The position numbers and the translations under genes were made by a program. Shown one piece after another: positions 1 through 8,040 of a DNA stretch of 64,000 nucleotides; the first letter of the stretch is position 1; each line of letters opens with the position of its first letter. The DNA is from Sphingobacterium chuzhouense (GTDB lineage: Bacteria; Bacteroidota; Bacteroidia; Sphingobacteriales; Sphingobacteriaceae): positions 62,001 through 126,000 of the forward strand of contig NZ_JACNYL010000001.1 in assembly GCF_014692525.1 (NCBI RefSeq), read 5' to 3'. Below the pieces are notes generated by a model. The model was not told the DNA's origin. It saw nothing but the letters and a program-made list of their open reading frames with translations, and did no database searches.

Positions 1-765
1 AAACCGTGCCGCCATTGCATTGAATGCTTTTGGATTCTCTGCTTGCACCCAATGTCCTGCATTTGGGATCTTCTCGATTGACGAATGCGGAAACATCTCT
101 TTTATCATCGGATAATCGGTGGGTAAGATATAGTTTGATTTTTCTCCCGCTATAAATAGCGTTTCTCCCTCATAAACGCCTGGCTCAACGCCGACGGTGA
201 TAAAATCTGTATATTTCTCCGTTAAAACTTTCAAATTGAACCGCCAATCCAACGTTCTGTCCTCCTTTATATAAACATTTTTGAGTAAAAACTGGATGAC
301 ACCAACTTCATCTAAATACTGCCGCAATTGTTCTTCCACCTCTTTACGATTGCTCAATTTGCCGATCTTAACGGCGGCCAGTGCTTCCAATATCTTTTGA
401 TGGTGCGGGGGGTAGGCTTTTGGTGCGATATCAACGATAATAAGTTTTCGAATATTTGTCGACTTCGAAATAGCATATTGCATAGAAACTTTACCACCAA
501 GCGAATGTCCAAGTATATCGACTTCTTGAAGCGCGTGGTGCTGTAAATAAGCTTCCAGATCTTCTACCATGACCGACAACGACATATCATCGTCGTGAAA
601 ACTATGTCCATGGTTGCGTAAATCAATTAAATGTAGCGGTGTTTTTTCTCCAAACTCCCGTCCGAAACTTCCCCAATTATCGGACATGCCAAATAAGCCA
701 TGCATAACCAATAAAGGTGTGCCCGGTTTGTCTTCTCCGTATATTCGTGAATGTAAAATCTCCAT
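1..765 (-). CDS. Alpha/beta-fold hydrolase (YbfF-type esterase), C-terminus cut by window edge
   Basis: 255 codons are open from the ATG at 765 to base 1 with no stop, so only the extreme C-terminus is missing. The fold is recognisable. An oxyanion-hole segment HGLFG lies near residues 22-26. The nucleophile elbow is GHSLGG with Ser88, and the catalytic His is His238 in PNAGHW. This is the usual order for small cytosolic esterases of the YbfF kind (about 255-260 aa). There is no signal peptide. The physiological substrate cannot be told from sequence. The gene is transcribed leftwards, away from the copper island, and no start-adjacent promoter box was obvious. Confidence 0.85.
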   Translation of the reverse strand, partial: MEILHSRIYGEDKPGTPLLVMHGLFGMSDNWGSFGREFGEKTPLHLIDLRNHGHSFHDDDMSLSVMVEDLEAYLQHHALQEVDILGHSLGGKVSMQYAISKSTNIRKLIIVDIAPKAYPPHHQKILEALAAVKIGKLSNRKEVEEQLRQYLDEVGVIQFLLKNVYIKEDRTLDWRFNLKVLTEKYTDFITVGVEPGVYEGETLFIAGEKSNYILPTDYPMIKEMFPHSSIEKIPNAGHWVQAENPKAFNAMAARF

Positions 766-790
766 AAGGGGTAAAGATAAGGTTTATCTT

Positions 791-817
791 CTTCTTTTTT
801 TCCCTCAAAAAAAGAAG
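791..817. repeat. A/T-rich hairpin, copy 1
   Basis: Inverted repeat with an 11-bp stem: CTTCTTTTTTT at 791-801, loop CCCTC, AAAAAAAGAAG at 807-817. Read on the minus strand it continues with the same flanks (TTTTTTGCTTC before, AAGATAAA after) as the hairpin at 1043-1067 on the plus strand. The two are therefore inverted copies of one small element. Confidence 0.6.
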
Positions 818-1042
818 CAAAAAAAATCGCCACTTTAAAATTTTGAATGAGGGGATAGTACATTTATAACATTTCTACATATTTCAAAATTTCACATGTG
901 GCATTAAAAGGTTAAGAATGAGACAATACAATTGCATAGTCCCCCCTTAATATTCAATGTCGCATCCGGATTTTTGACAACTGCAGAAACTCATCCTTAG
1001 TAGAATCCCTTATGTCAAAGATCCGAAGCGAGGAGCTTTTTG

Positions 1043-1067
1043 CTTCTTTTTCGCGGAGAAAAAGAAG
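1043..1067. repeat. A/T-rich hairpin, copy 2
   Basis: Perfect 10-bp stem CTTCTTTTTC (1043-1052) / GAAAAAGAAG (1058-1067) with the 5-base loop GCGGA. It is preceded by CTTTTTG and followed by ATAAAAT, matching the minus-strand flanks of the 791-817 hairpin. Elements of this look are frequent between genes in Bacteroidota. It could act as a terminator or an mRNA-end stabiliser. Confidence 0.6.
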
Positions 1068-1118
1068 ATAAAATATATTATTCTTCGTTCTTTTGTATAA
1101 TAGCTATAAGTTCGTATA

Positions 1119-1691
1119 ATGTATAAAAACATGACGATATACATCAAAAACATGGTCTGTAATCGCTGTATCATGGTTGTTCAACAAGAGATAGAGAAAC
1201 TTGGTTTCCATATACAGGCGATAAAATTAGGAGAAGTGGTGTTGACGGAGGCATCGGAGCAAGTGCAGTTAGACAAGATTGCAGACGTTCTGGAGCCACT
1301 CGGATTTGAGTTAATAGACGACAAAAAGAGCCAACTCATTGCGCAGATAAAAGCCATTGTAATACAATGGGTGCGCAATCAAAGTAGCGAAAGAAACAGC
1401 AATCTATCGGATTTCCTAGCGGCGGAGCTACAGCATGATTACAATTACCTATCTAATCTATTTTCTGAAGTAGAGGGGATTACGATTGAGAAATACCACA
1501 TCGCTCAAAAAATTGAACGTGTAAAAGAACTATTGGTATATGATGAATTATCGCTGAGCGAGATTGCCTATCAACTCCATTATTCCAGTGTAGCCTATCT
1601 CAGCAATCAGTTCAAGAAAGTTACAGGACTTTCACCAAGTCATTTTAAGCAGATAAAAGAAGATAAGCGGAAGCCTTTGGACGAAGTTTAG
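1119..1691 (+). CDS. HMA-domain/AraC-HTH fusion, probable copper-responsive regulator
   Basis: 190 residues. Positions 5-70 look like a heavy-metal-associated ferredoxin-like fold with the metal motif MVCNRC (Cys14, Cys17). Positions about 100-180 are an AraC-type helix-turn-helix pair, including SLSEIAYQLHYSSVAYLSNQFKKVTG. There is no cupin domain. The gene is the first in the direction of the copper pump (94 bases upstream of it), so direct metal sensing by the HMA domain followed by DNA binding is a reasonable inference. ATG codons at 1119 and 1131 (Met5) are both possible starts. A metal-sensing AraC of this layout next to copA is a recurring Bacteroidota arrangement, but the mechanism is inferred here. 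Confidence 0.85.
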   Translation: MYKNMTIYIKNMVCNRCIMVVQQEIEKLGFHIQAIKLGEVVLTEASEQVQLDKIADVLEPLGFELIDDKKSQLIAQIKAIVIQWVRNQSSERNSNLSDFLAAELQHDYNYLSNLFSEVEGITIEKYHIAQKIERVKELLVYDELSLSEIAYQLHYSSVAYLSNQFKKVTGLSPSHFKQIKEDKRKPLDEV

Positions 1692-1724
1692 AAAAGTAAA
1701 TCTTACAACTCTTTCCTGAAATAG

Positions 1725-1770
1725 TGTAACAGATAACCAACCGTTTATGCCGAATTTTGTTCTTGTAACA
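1725..1770 (+). promoter_or_regulatory. Paired TGTAACA repeats upstream of the copper pump
   Basis: TGTAACA occurs at 1725-1731 and again at 1764-1770, 39 bp apart (close to four helical turns), in the 93-bp gap before the P-ATPase gene. A partial inverted TTACA lies at 1703-1707. Spaced direct repeats are how AraC proteins usually bind, so these may be sites for the HMA-AraC regulator. Inference from position only. Confidence 0.3.
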
Positions 1771-1784
1771 ACGAGAATAAAGAT

Positions 1785-4199
1785 ATGGCAAATGACAACA
1801 AACAAACTATAGCCCTTCCATTGGAGGGTGTACATAGCGAGCATTGTGCTATGATTGTCGATAAAGGTTTGGCACAAGTAGAAGGTGTCGAAAGTCATCG
1901 TGTGGAATTAAATAACGAACAGGCTAAAATCGTGGTAAACGATGTATCCGTTGTAGACAATGCCATCAAAACCATCAAAGATCTCGGTTATGATGTAACC
2001 ACCGTAAAGCAATCATTTCCCGTACTCAATATGACCTGCGCCGGATGTGCTGTCAGTTCAGAAAGTGCGGTAAAAGCCTTGCCTGGCGTATTAAAAGCTT
2101 CAGTGAACTTTGCGAATGCAACCTTAACGGTGGAGTATCTTCCCAATATGACCAATGCATCGGCTATGCAAAAAGCGCTGCAAGATGTTGGTTATGATTT
2201 ATTCCTGGAAAACGAAAACACTCAACAAGAAACGCTCGAAGCGATCCATGAGAAAAAATATAAAAAGCTAAAAAACAAAACTATCTGGGCGATTATCTTA
2301 GCACTGCCCGTTGTTGTTATCGGTATGTTTTTTATGCATATGCCTTATGGCAACGAAATCATGTGGCTGTTTTCAACTCCGGTTGTTTTGTGGTTAGGTA
2401 AAGACTTTTTTGTCAACGCGTGGAAACAGGCAAAACATCGCTCAGCAAATATGGATACCCTCGTTGCACTGAGTACCGGAATAGCTTATATATTTAGTGT
2501 ATTCAATATGCTATTTCCAGAATTCTGGTTAGAAAGAAATCTGGAACCTCACGTGTATTTTGAAGCGGCAGCTGTTATCATCGCTTTTATTTTGTTAGGT
2601 AAATTATTAGAAGAAAAAGCAAAAGGGAATACATCTTCCGCTATTAAAAAGCTGATGGGATTACAACCGAAGACCGTCGTTATCGTGCAGCCAGATGGCG
2701 CAGAAGAGCAAGTTGCCATTGACGATGTAAATGTCGGAGATGTGATATTGGTTAAACCAGGCGAAAAGATTGCTGTCGACGGGATGGTTATATCCGGCAA
2801 TTCTTATGTAGATGAAAGTATGCTTAGTGGCGAGCCTGTTCCGGTACAGAAAAAAGAAAATGAAAAAGTATTCGCCGGAACAATAAACCAAAAAGGTAGT
2901 TTCCAATTCAAAGCCACCAAAGTGGGGAAGGAAACGATGCTTGCCCAAATCATAAAAATGGTACAGGATGCACAAGGCAGTAAAGCTCCGGTACAAAAAT
3001 TAGTGGATAAAATTGCGGGCATATTCGTTCCGATCGTTATCGGCATTGCCATCCTCACATTCATCCTTTGGTTAACCCTAGATGGTAATGAAGGGCTTAT
3101 ACACGGGCTTTTGGCTGCAGTCACCGTTTTAGTTATCGCCTGTCCATGTGCGCTGGGATTAGCAACTCCTACTGCGATTATGGTGGGCGTAGGGAAAGGT
3201 GCAGAACAGGGTATTCTTATTAAAGATGCCGAAAGCTTGGAACTGGCGAAAAAAGTTAACGCTATTATTTTGGACAAAACAGGAACGATTACCGAGGGAA
3301 AACCCCAAGTAACGGATATACAATGGTCACATGATGATCCAATCAGTCAACAGATCTTGCTCAGCCTGGAAAAACAATCCGAGCACCCTTTGGCGGATGC
3401 TGTGGTCAAACATATAGAAAACGTGCAAACAATTCCGCTCTCCTCTTTCGAGAGTATTACCGGAAAAGGCGCAAAAGCAACATATCAAGGTGCAGATTAT
3501 TATGCAGGCAATAAAAAACTATTGTCGGAAAACGGTATTCGAATCGCTTCGCAACTTCAGCAGCATGCGGACACATGGAGTGCAGCATCCAAAACGGTAA
3601 TCTGGTTTGCCAACAGTAAAGAAGCTCTTGCGGTATTGGCAATCTCCGATAAAATCAAAGAAACATCCGTGGAAGCTATCCAGCAGTTAAAAGAAATGGA
3701 TATTGAGCTATATATGCTTACAGGTGATAATGAAGCCACTGCTAAGGCTATCGCAGAGCAAACGGGTATACAGCATTACAAAGCTGAAGTATTACCCCAG
3801 CAAAAAGCGGATTTCGTCAAGGAGTTGCATAAACAAGGCAAAGTGGTGGCCATGGTAGGCGACGGGATTAACGATAGTACAGCGTTAGCTACCGCCGATG
3901 TAAGCATCGCGATGGGTAAGGGAAGTGATATCGCCATGGATGTAGCTAAAATGACTATCATTTCTTCCGATCTGAAGAAAATACCGGCAGCCATTAAATT
4001 ATCCAAACAAACGGTGGCCACCATCCGTCAAAATCTGTTTTGGGCATTTATCTATAATCTAATTGGCATTCCGATTGCAGCAGGTATATTGTATCCAATA
4101 AACGGATTCCTGCTCAACCCGATGATAGCGGGCGCAGCCATGGCACTCAGCAGCGTCAGTGTAGTAAGTAACAGTTTGCGGTTAAGACTGAAAAAGTGA
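1785..4199 (+). CDS. copA: Copper-translocating P1B-type ATPase
   Basis: 804 residues. Two N-terminal HMA domains are present. The first (about 8-72) has SEHC where CxxC is expected, so its first Cys is replaced by Ser18. The second has intact MTCAGC (Cys85, Cys88). Then follow membrane helices from about 165, the actuator loop with SGEP (348-351), the transmembrane metal site CPC (453-455), the phosphorylation motif DKTGT (Asp497), an HP dipeptide in the SEHPLADA nucleotide-binding segment, and the hinge motif GDGINDS. CPC and the HMA domains point to Cu(I) export from the cytosol. The gene follows the HMA-AraC regulator and precedes a chaperone, so it is probably induced by copper. Confidence 0.95.
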   Translation: MANDNKQTIALPLEGVHSEHCAMIVDKGLAQVEGVESHRVELNNEQAKIVVNDVSVVDNAIKTIKDLGYDVTTVKQSFPVLNMTCAGCAVSSESAVKALPGVLKASVNFANATLTVEYLPNMTNASAMQKALQDVGYDLFLENENTQQETLEAIHEKKYKKLKNKTIWAIILALPVVVIGMFFMHMPYGNEIMWLFSTPVVLWLGKDFFVNAWKQAKHRSANMDTLVALSTGIAYIFSVFNMLFPEFWLERNLEPHVYFEAAAVIIAFILLGKLLEEKAKGNTSSAIKKLMGLQPKTVVIVQPDGAEEQVAIDDVNVGDVILVKPGEKIAVDGMVISGNSYVDESMLSGEPVPVQKKENEKVFAGTINQKGSFQFKATKVGKETMLAQIIKMVQDAQGSKAPVQKLVDKIAGIFVPIVIGIAILTFILWLTLDGNEGLIHGLLAAVTVLVIACPCALGLATPTAIMVGVGKGAEQGILIKDAESLELAKKVNAIILDKTGTITEGKPQVTDIQWSHDDPISQQILLSLEKQSEHPLADAVVKHIENVQTIPLSSFESITGKGAKATYQGADYYAGNKKLLSENGIRIASQLQQHADTWSAASKTVIWFANSKEALAVLAISDKIKETSVEAIQQLKEMDIELYMLTGDNEATAKAIAEQTGIQHYKAEVLPQQKADFVKELHKQGKVVAMVGDGINDSTALATADVSIAMGKGSDIAMDVAKMTIISSDLKKIPAAIKLSKQTVATIRQNLFWAFIYNLIGIPIAAGILYPINGFLLNPMIAGAAMALSSVSVVSNSLRLRLKK

Positions 4200-4268
4200 T
4201 GAACGATGAATCAGCCACAAGTAAAACATAAAGAAGTATTCATAAGACATAACATATAAATAATAGAC

Positions 4269-4490
4269 ATGGAAAATAAAACATTTAAATTCAAGACAAA
4301 CATCAATTGTAGCGGTTGTGTATCCGGTGTCAGTTCTTTTCTGAATGGATTGAACGGTGTGACCGAATGGGAAGTAGATACCAACAATAAGGATAAAATC
4401 CTGACCGTTGTTACAGATACCGCAACCAAACAGGACGTGATCGACTCGGTACAAAAAGCGGGTTTTAAGATAGAATCCGTACAAGATTAA
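4269..4490 (+). CDS. Small HMA copper chaperone (CopZ-like)
   Basis: 73 residues forming a single heavy-metal-associated domain with the Cys pair in NCSGC near residues 14-18. There is no signal peptide, so it is cytosolic. Free-standing CopZ-type proteins carry Cu(I) to the N-terminal domains of the P-ATPase encoded just upstream (69 bases away). Length and position fit that role. The second half is acidic and lysine-rich as usual for the family. Metal choice is inferred from the neighbours. Confidence 0.85.
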   Translation: MENKTFKFKTNINCSGCVSGVSSFLNGLNGVTEWEVDTNNKDKILTVVTDTATKQDVIDSVQKAGFKIESVQD

Positions 4491-4509
4491 TAAACTAAAA
4501 AACAGAAAA

Positions 4510-4935
4510 ATGAGAACATTATCTTATATCATCACCACATGCCTAGTGCTTCTATCTACACTATCCTTCGCACAGATTAAAAATGCAAAAACAGAGACGG
4601 CGAAAGTTAACGGTAATTGCGGGATGTGCAAACGCACAATCGAAAAAGCGGGTAATGTGAAAAATGAAGCGCAGGTTGTTTGGGATGCCGATAACCAAAG
4701 AGCTTCCATTACTTACGACGCAGAAAAGACCACAATGGACACCGTCCTTAAGCGTATTGCACAGGTGGGTTATGATAATGAGAAATATCTAGCGCCTGAT
4801 GAAGTTTACGCGAATTTACATGATTGCTGTCAATATGATCGTAAACTGAAGCAATCGAAAGTCAATAAAGCGACTGATGAACGTTCGCATCATCAATCCA
4901 ATCAAGGTTCATCGCACCAAGGAAAACATCATTAA
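4510..4935 (+). CDS. Exported HMA-domain protein with His-rich tail
   Basis: 141 residues. An N-terminal signal peptide ending in LSFAQ (about residue 22) sends it to the periplasm. The body is one HMA domain with NCGMC as metal ligand pair and a final DCCQYD segment. The last 25 residues are rich in His, Ser and Gln, typical of metal-binding tails. It lies 19 bases after the CopZ-like gene and 22 before the multicopper oxidase. A periplasmic copper carrier or buffer that hands copper to the oxidase is the simplest reading. No partner is proven. Confidence 0.8.
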   Translation: MRTLSYIITTCLVLLSTLSFAQIKNAKTETAKVNGNCGMCKRTIEKAGNVKNEAQVVWDADNQRASITYDAEKTTMDTVLKRIAQVGYDNEKYLAPDEVYANLHDCCQYDRKLKQSKVNKATDERSHHQSNQGSSHQGKHH

Positions 4936-4957
4936 AAAGCGTAATATTTAAAAGAAT

Positions 4958-7318
4958 ATGTATAATCGGTATCTGTCCCTCCTATTCACGTTACTATTAG
5001 CTGTTTCCGTTACTTTTGCCCAAGACATAGTTCGGTACGACCTGTATGTTACCGATACCTTGGTTAACTATAGCGGAAAAGAAAAACACGCTATTGCGGT
5101 CAATGGACAGATCCCGATGCCTACATTAACATTTACGGAGGGCGACACCGCTGAAATCGTATTGCACAACCAGCTTAAAGAAAGCACCTCATTGCACTGG
5201 CACGGGGTTCAATTACCTAATCGGGAAGACGGCGTTCCTTTTCTGACACAAATGCCGATTCCCGCCGGCGAAACATATACCTATCGTTTTCCGGTTAAGC
5301 AGAACGGTACGTATTGGTATCACAGCCATTCTGGATTTCAAGAACAAATAGGTATGTACGGCTCTCTTATTTTTCTCAAACGAAAAGGAGATATAACATT
5401 TCGAAAGGGGATTGACGACGTCCCAACCGTCCCCATCGTATTGAGTGAATGGACAGATCTCCATCCCCACAACGTACAACGTATGTTAGCTAACGGTAAC
5501 GATTGGTTTGGCATTAAAAAAAATACCGTCCAAAGTTATGCTGAAGCTATCAAGGCAGGACATTTTAAAACAAAAGTGACTAATGAGTGGAAACGCATGG
5601 AAGCCATGGATGTTAGCGATGTATATTACGAAAAGTTTCTGCTAAATGGGTCAAGCGAACAGCAACTTTCTCAGTTTAAAGCGGGTGACCGCGTACGTTT
5701 ACGCCTTATCAACGGAGGAGCTTCTTCTTATTTTTGGATAACCTACGCAGGTGGCAAAATAACCGTTGTCGCCAACGATGGCAATGACGTTGTTCCTGTG
5801 GAAGTGGATAGGCTTATTATTGGTGTATCGGAAACATATGATATTATCGTCGATATTCCTGCTGCGCATACTGCTTATGAGTTGATGGCAACAGCAGAAG
5901 ACCGTTCGGGATCCACTTCTATTTATATCGGAGAAGGTATCCGTCAACTCGTTAAGCCGTTACCTAGACTACGCTATTTTGAGGGCATGAAGATGATGAA
6001 CGATATGATGAAAATGAATGGTGACATGGACGATATGGGCATGGACATGGGCCTTCAGAAGATGGATATGAATGCCGTGATGTACCCAGAAATCCCTGCG
6101 GAAGATGCGCATCAGCATCACGATGCTGTGCCATCGGACGATAGCTCACATGACATGCACCAGCAGGGACATCAGCAACATAGTGGTCATCAACGCAAAC
6201 AGTCGCTAAAGAAAGACGAGCATCATCAAGAGCACAGATCTGCTCATGACCATGATCACCACCTTGACCACAAACAACATAACAAACATGAGCCATCGTC
6301 CCAGAAAATAGTAACTTTAAACTACGCGATGTTGAAGTCGCCTCACAAGACAACCTTGCCTAGTGATGCACCTGTTAAGGAACTTCGTTTTGAATTGACG
6401 GGGAACATGAATCGCTATGTATGGAGTATGGACAATAAGGTCTTATCGGAAACGGACAAAATCCCCGTGGATAAAGGCGAAATTTTGCGGATCATTATGT
6501 ACAACAATTCTATGATGCGCCACCCCATGCACTTGCATGGTTTTGATTTCCGTGTCCTCAACGGCCAAGGCGAGCACGCGCCATTAAAGAATGTGCTCGA
6601 CATTATGCCCATGGAAACGGATACCATCGAGTTTATGGCGAACACGGAAGGAGACTGGTTCTTCCATTGTCATATCCTATACCATATGATGGCCGGCATG
6701 AACCGTGTATTTGCTGTCGGTGATTACCAAAACGATTTACTTCCCGACAAGGAAAAGGCTTATAAAGTGCTACAGCGCGAGAGCAATATGCTACATTTTA
6801 TGGCAGAAAATGATTTCGCAACCAACGGTAATGACGGACAGGCCATGTTGCAAAATACACGTTGGAGTTTAGGTACGGAATGGCGGTTAGGTTATCATGA
6901 CACGCATGGTTATGAAGTCGAAACCCACTTTGGTCGATATATTGGCAAAATGCAATGGCTTATGCCCTTTGTTGGTTTCGATTGGCGGTATCGAAAAATG
7001 GGCGAGCATGAACAGGAAAAAAATATGTTCGGACAGACGAACAAGAAAAATAGCCGAAGTGCTTTTAGTCTAGGTGTAATGTATACTTTACCTATGCTCA
7101 TCAATTTTCAGGCAGAGGTCTATCATGATGGGATCGTGCGATTAGCTTTGATGCGTGAGGACATACCCATTTCCAGACGGGTACGGGCAGGTTTTATGGT
7201 CAATACCGATAAGGAATATATGCTGGATCTGCGCTATATCATGACCCGAAATCTCGGTATCCGCACACACTACGATAGCGATATGGGTTTTGGTGTGGGA
7301 TTGGCTGTGAATTACTGA
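4958..7318 (+). CDS. Multicopper oxidase with Met/His-rich insert and C-terminal CopB-like domain
   Basis: 786 residues with signal peptide (cleavage after TFA, about residue 21). Cupredoxin copper ligands are complete: HWH (80-82), HSH (122-124), HPMHLH (522-527) and HCHILYHMMAGM (570-581, type-1 Cys571, axial Met). Between the second and third cupredoxin blocks lies a Met-rich stretch (about 344-372) followed by a His-rich stretch (384-444), as in PcoA/CopA-type oxidases. After the oxidase proper, residues about 635-786 resemble the outer-membrane copper protein CopB/PcoB, with alternating aromatic strands and a terminal Tyr. Typical PcoA proteins stop near 600 aa, so this is a fusion. Periplasmic oxidation of Cu(I) is the expected role. 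Confidence 0.9.
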   Translation: MYNRYLSLLFTLLLAVSVTFAQDIVRYDLYVTDTLVNYSGKEKHAIAVNGQIPMPTLTFTEGDTAEIVLHNQLKESTSLHWHGVQLPNREDGVPFLTQMPIPAGETYTYRFPVKQNGTYWYHSHSGFQEQIGMYGSLIFLKRKGDITFRKGIDDVPTVPIVLSEWTDLHPHNVQRMLANGNDWFGIKKNTVQSYAEAIKAGHFKTKVTNEWKRMEAMDVSDVYYEKFLLNGSSEQQLSQFKAGDRVRLRLINGGASSYFWITYAGGKITVVANDGNDVVPVEVDRLIIGVSETYDIIVDIPAAHTAYELMATAEDRSGSTSIYIGEGIRQLVKPLPRLRYFEGMKMMNDMMKMNGDMDDMGMDMGLQKMDMNAVMYPEIPAEDAHQHHDAVPSDDSSHDMHQQGHQQHSGHQRKQSLKKDEHHQEHRSAHDHDHHLDHKQHNKHEPSSQKIVTLNYAMLKSPHKTTLPSDAPVKELRFELTGNMNRYVWSMDNKVLSETDKIPVDKGEILRIIMYNNSMMRHPMHLHGFDFRVLNGQGEHAPLKNVLDIMPMETDTIEFMANTEGDWFFHCHILYHMMAGMNRVFAVGDYQNDLLPDKEKAYKVLQRESNMLHFMAENDFATNGNDGQAMLQNTRWSLGTEWRLGYHDTHGYEVETHFGRYIGKMQWLMPFVGFDWRYRKMGEHEQEKNMFGQTNKKNSRSAFSLGVMYTLPMLINFQAEVYHDGIVRLALMREDIPISRRVRAGFMVNTDKEYMLDLRYIMTRNLGIRTHYDSDMGFGVGLAVNY

Positions 7319-7566
7319 TTCTCGAAATGGGATTCGATGAATCCCATTATCTCTTCATAGTCTTTAGGATCATAGGAAACCCCTTCGTCCCTATAATAAT
7401 AACCATCTTCAGTCCTGTCCGACATTTCCAGATTGGCTTGCAGGTTAATCTGAATGAGACTCTCGCTAATTTGTTTTAAGAAAATATTATAGGTGATTTT
7501 ATTGCCGGCTCGTTTCGCAAATATACCTCGCTGTTTTACCAAAAAAAAATTAATTAAATAGGACAA
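7312..7566 (-). CDS. Small hypothetical protein, start uncertain
   Basis: An 84-codon frame with a protein-like acidic C-terminus (YDPKDYEEIMGFIESHF). The upstream limit is a TTG at 7566 that falls inside a palindrome and upstream of a TATATTTG box, so that start is unlikely. The first in-frame ATG is at 7425 and would give only about 37 residues. Its stop overlaps the end of the oxidase gene by 7 bases. I do not recognise a family. It may be a real small protein paired with the divergent XRE gene, or a remnant. Confidence 0.3.
   Translation of the reverse strand: MSYLINFFLVKQRGIFAKRAGNKITYNIFLKQISESLIQINLQANLEMSDRTEDGYYYRDEGVSYDPKDYEEIMGFIESHFENQ
7518..7525 (-). promoter_or_regulatory. -7 box TATATTTG for the small leftward ORF
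   Basis: Perfect match to the Bacteroidota -7 consensus TAnnTTTG on the minus strand, with a T-tract about 19 bases upstream near the -33 position. Transcription would begin near 7511. Confidence 0.4.
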
Positions 7567-7576
7567 ATAAGTCCTA
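7559..7576. promoter_or_regulatory. Palindrome TAGGAC-N6-GTCCTA between divergent small genes
   Basis: A perfect 6-bp inverted repeat separated by AAATAA, centred between the leftward small ORF and the rightward XRE gene. Position and symmetry fit an operator for the XRE dimer (autoregulation). This is inferred. Confidence 0.45.
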
Positions 7577-7651
7577 ACAATTTTTATATTTTATGATGAT
7601 TTTCAATTCACGGCCGAAAAGCAATATCGAGATCAAGAATATTTAGAAAAA

Positions 7652-7840
7652 TTGGGGAAGCATCTAAAAGATGTTCGTGAGGATCGAGGGATGTCTCAAG
7701 AAGAATTTGCTGACTTCTGTGACCTTGATACACGTCAAATCGGTCGAATAGAAAGGGCAGAAACTAATTCTACTATTTCAATATTAAAGAAGATAGCCGA
7801 CAAACTAAATATGCCTGTTTCCAAGTTATTAGATCTTTAG
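7652..7840 (+). CDS. Small XRE-family helix-turn-helix regulator, 5' end ambiguous
   Basis: A single HTH_XRE domain with GMSQEEFADFCDLDTRQIGRIE and a typical ending (NMPVSKLLDL). From the TTG at 7652 it is 62 residues. The same frame stays open upstream to 7571 and reads like genuine protein (DDFQFTAEKQYRDQEYLEKL) but contains no ATG. An ATG pair at 7593 and 7596 is one frame off. Either a rare start is used or a 1-base indel has broken the original start. It probably binds the palindrome at 7559-7576. No toxin domain is seen next to it. Confidence 0.65.
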   Translation: MGKHLKDVREDRGMSQEEFADFCDLDTRQIGRIERAETNSTISILKKIADKLNMPVSKLLDL

Positions 7841-7923
7841 CCGTGTCCCTATTATAATCAGACGCCCTTTAACCTAACAACCAACAGACTTGCGACGTTA
7901 ACAATAGCGAGGTTTTGTTCAGC

Positions 7924-7955
7924 AAAAAAGGTGCTTCCTTTATCGAAAACACCTT
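7924..7955 (-). terminator. Rho-independent terminator-like hairpin
   Basis: Stem AAGGTG (7928-7933) / CACCTT (7950-7955) with an A-run at 7924-7929, which becomes a T-run after the stem on the minus strand. It would stop leftward transcription coming out of the 21-bp repeat array, although no firm gene is annotated there. Confidence 0.45.
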
Positions 7956-8040
7956 CAAGATTATGCTGTTTTAAAGCTATTTCAGCTTTTCAATTTCCTC
8001 TATGACTAGCCCCAAAATATCAAAAAATCATATCGACACG

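Larger units (their letters stand above)
766..1118. other. Gene-free interval with two related hairpins
   Basis: About 350 bases without a credible gene, between the divergent hydrolase and the copper regulator. Apart from the two CTTCTTTTT hairpins listed separately, I see AT-rich sequence and a C-run near 941-947. The promoters of both flanking genes should lie here, but no clean TAnnTTTG box was found. Confidence 0.5.

Noticed and set aside
2804..3277. 157-codon minus-strand ORF in copA
   Set aside because: Antisense shadow of the P-ATPase core, low complexity and no own signals.
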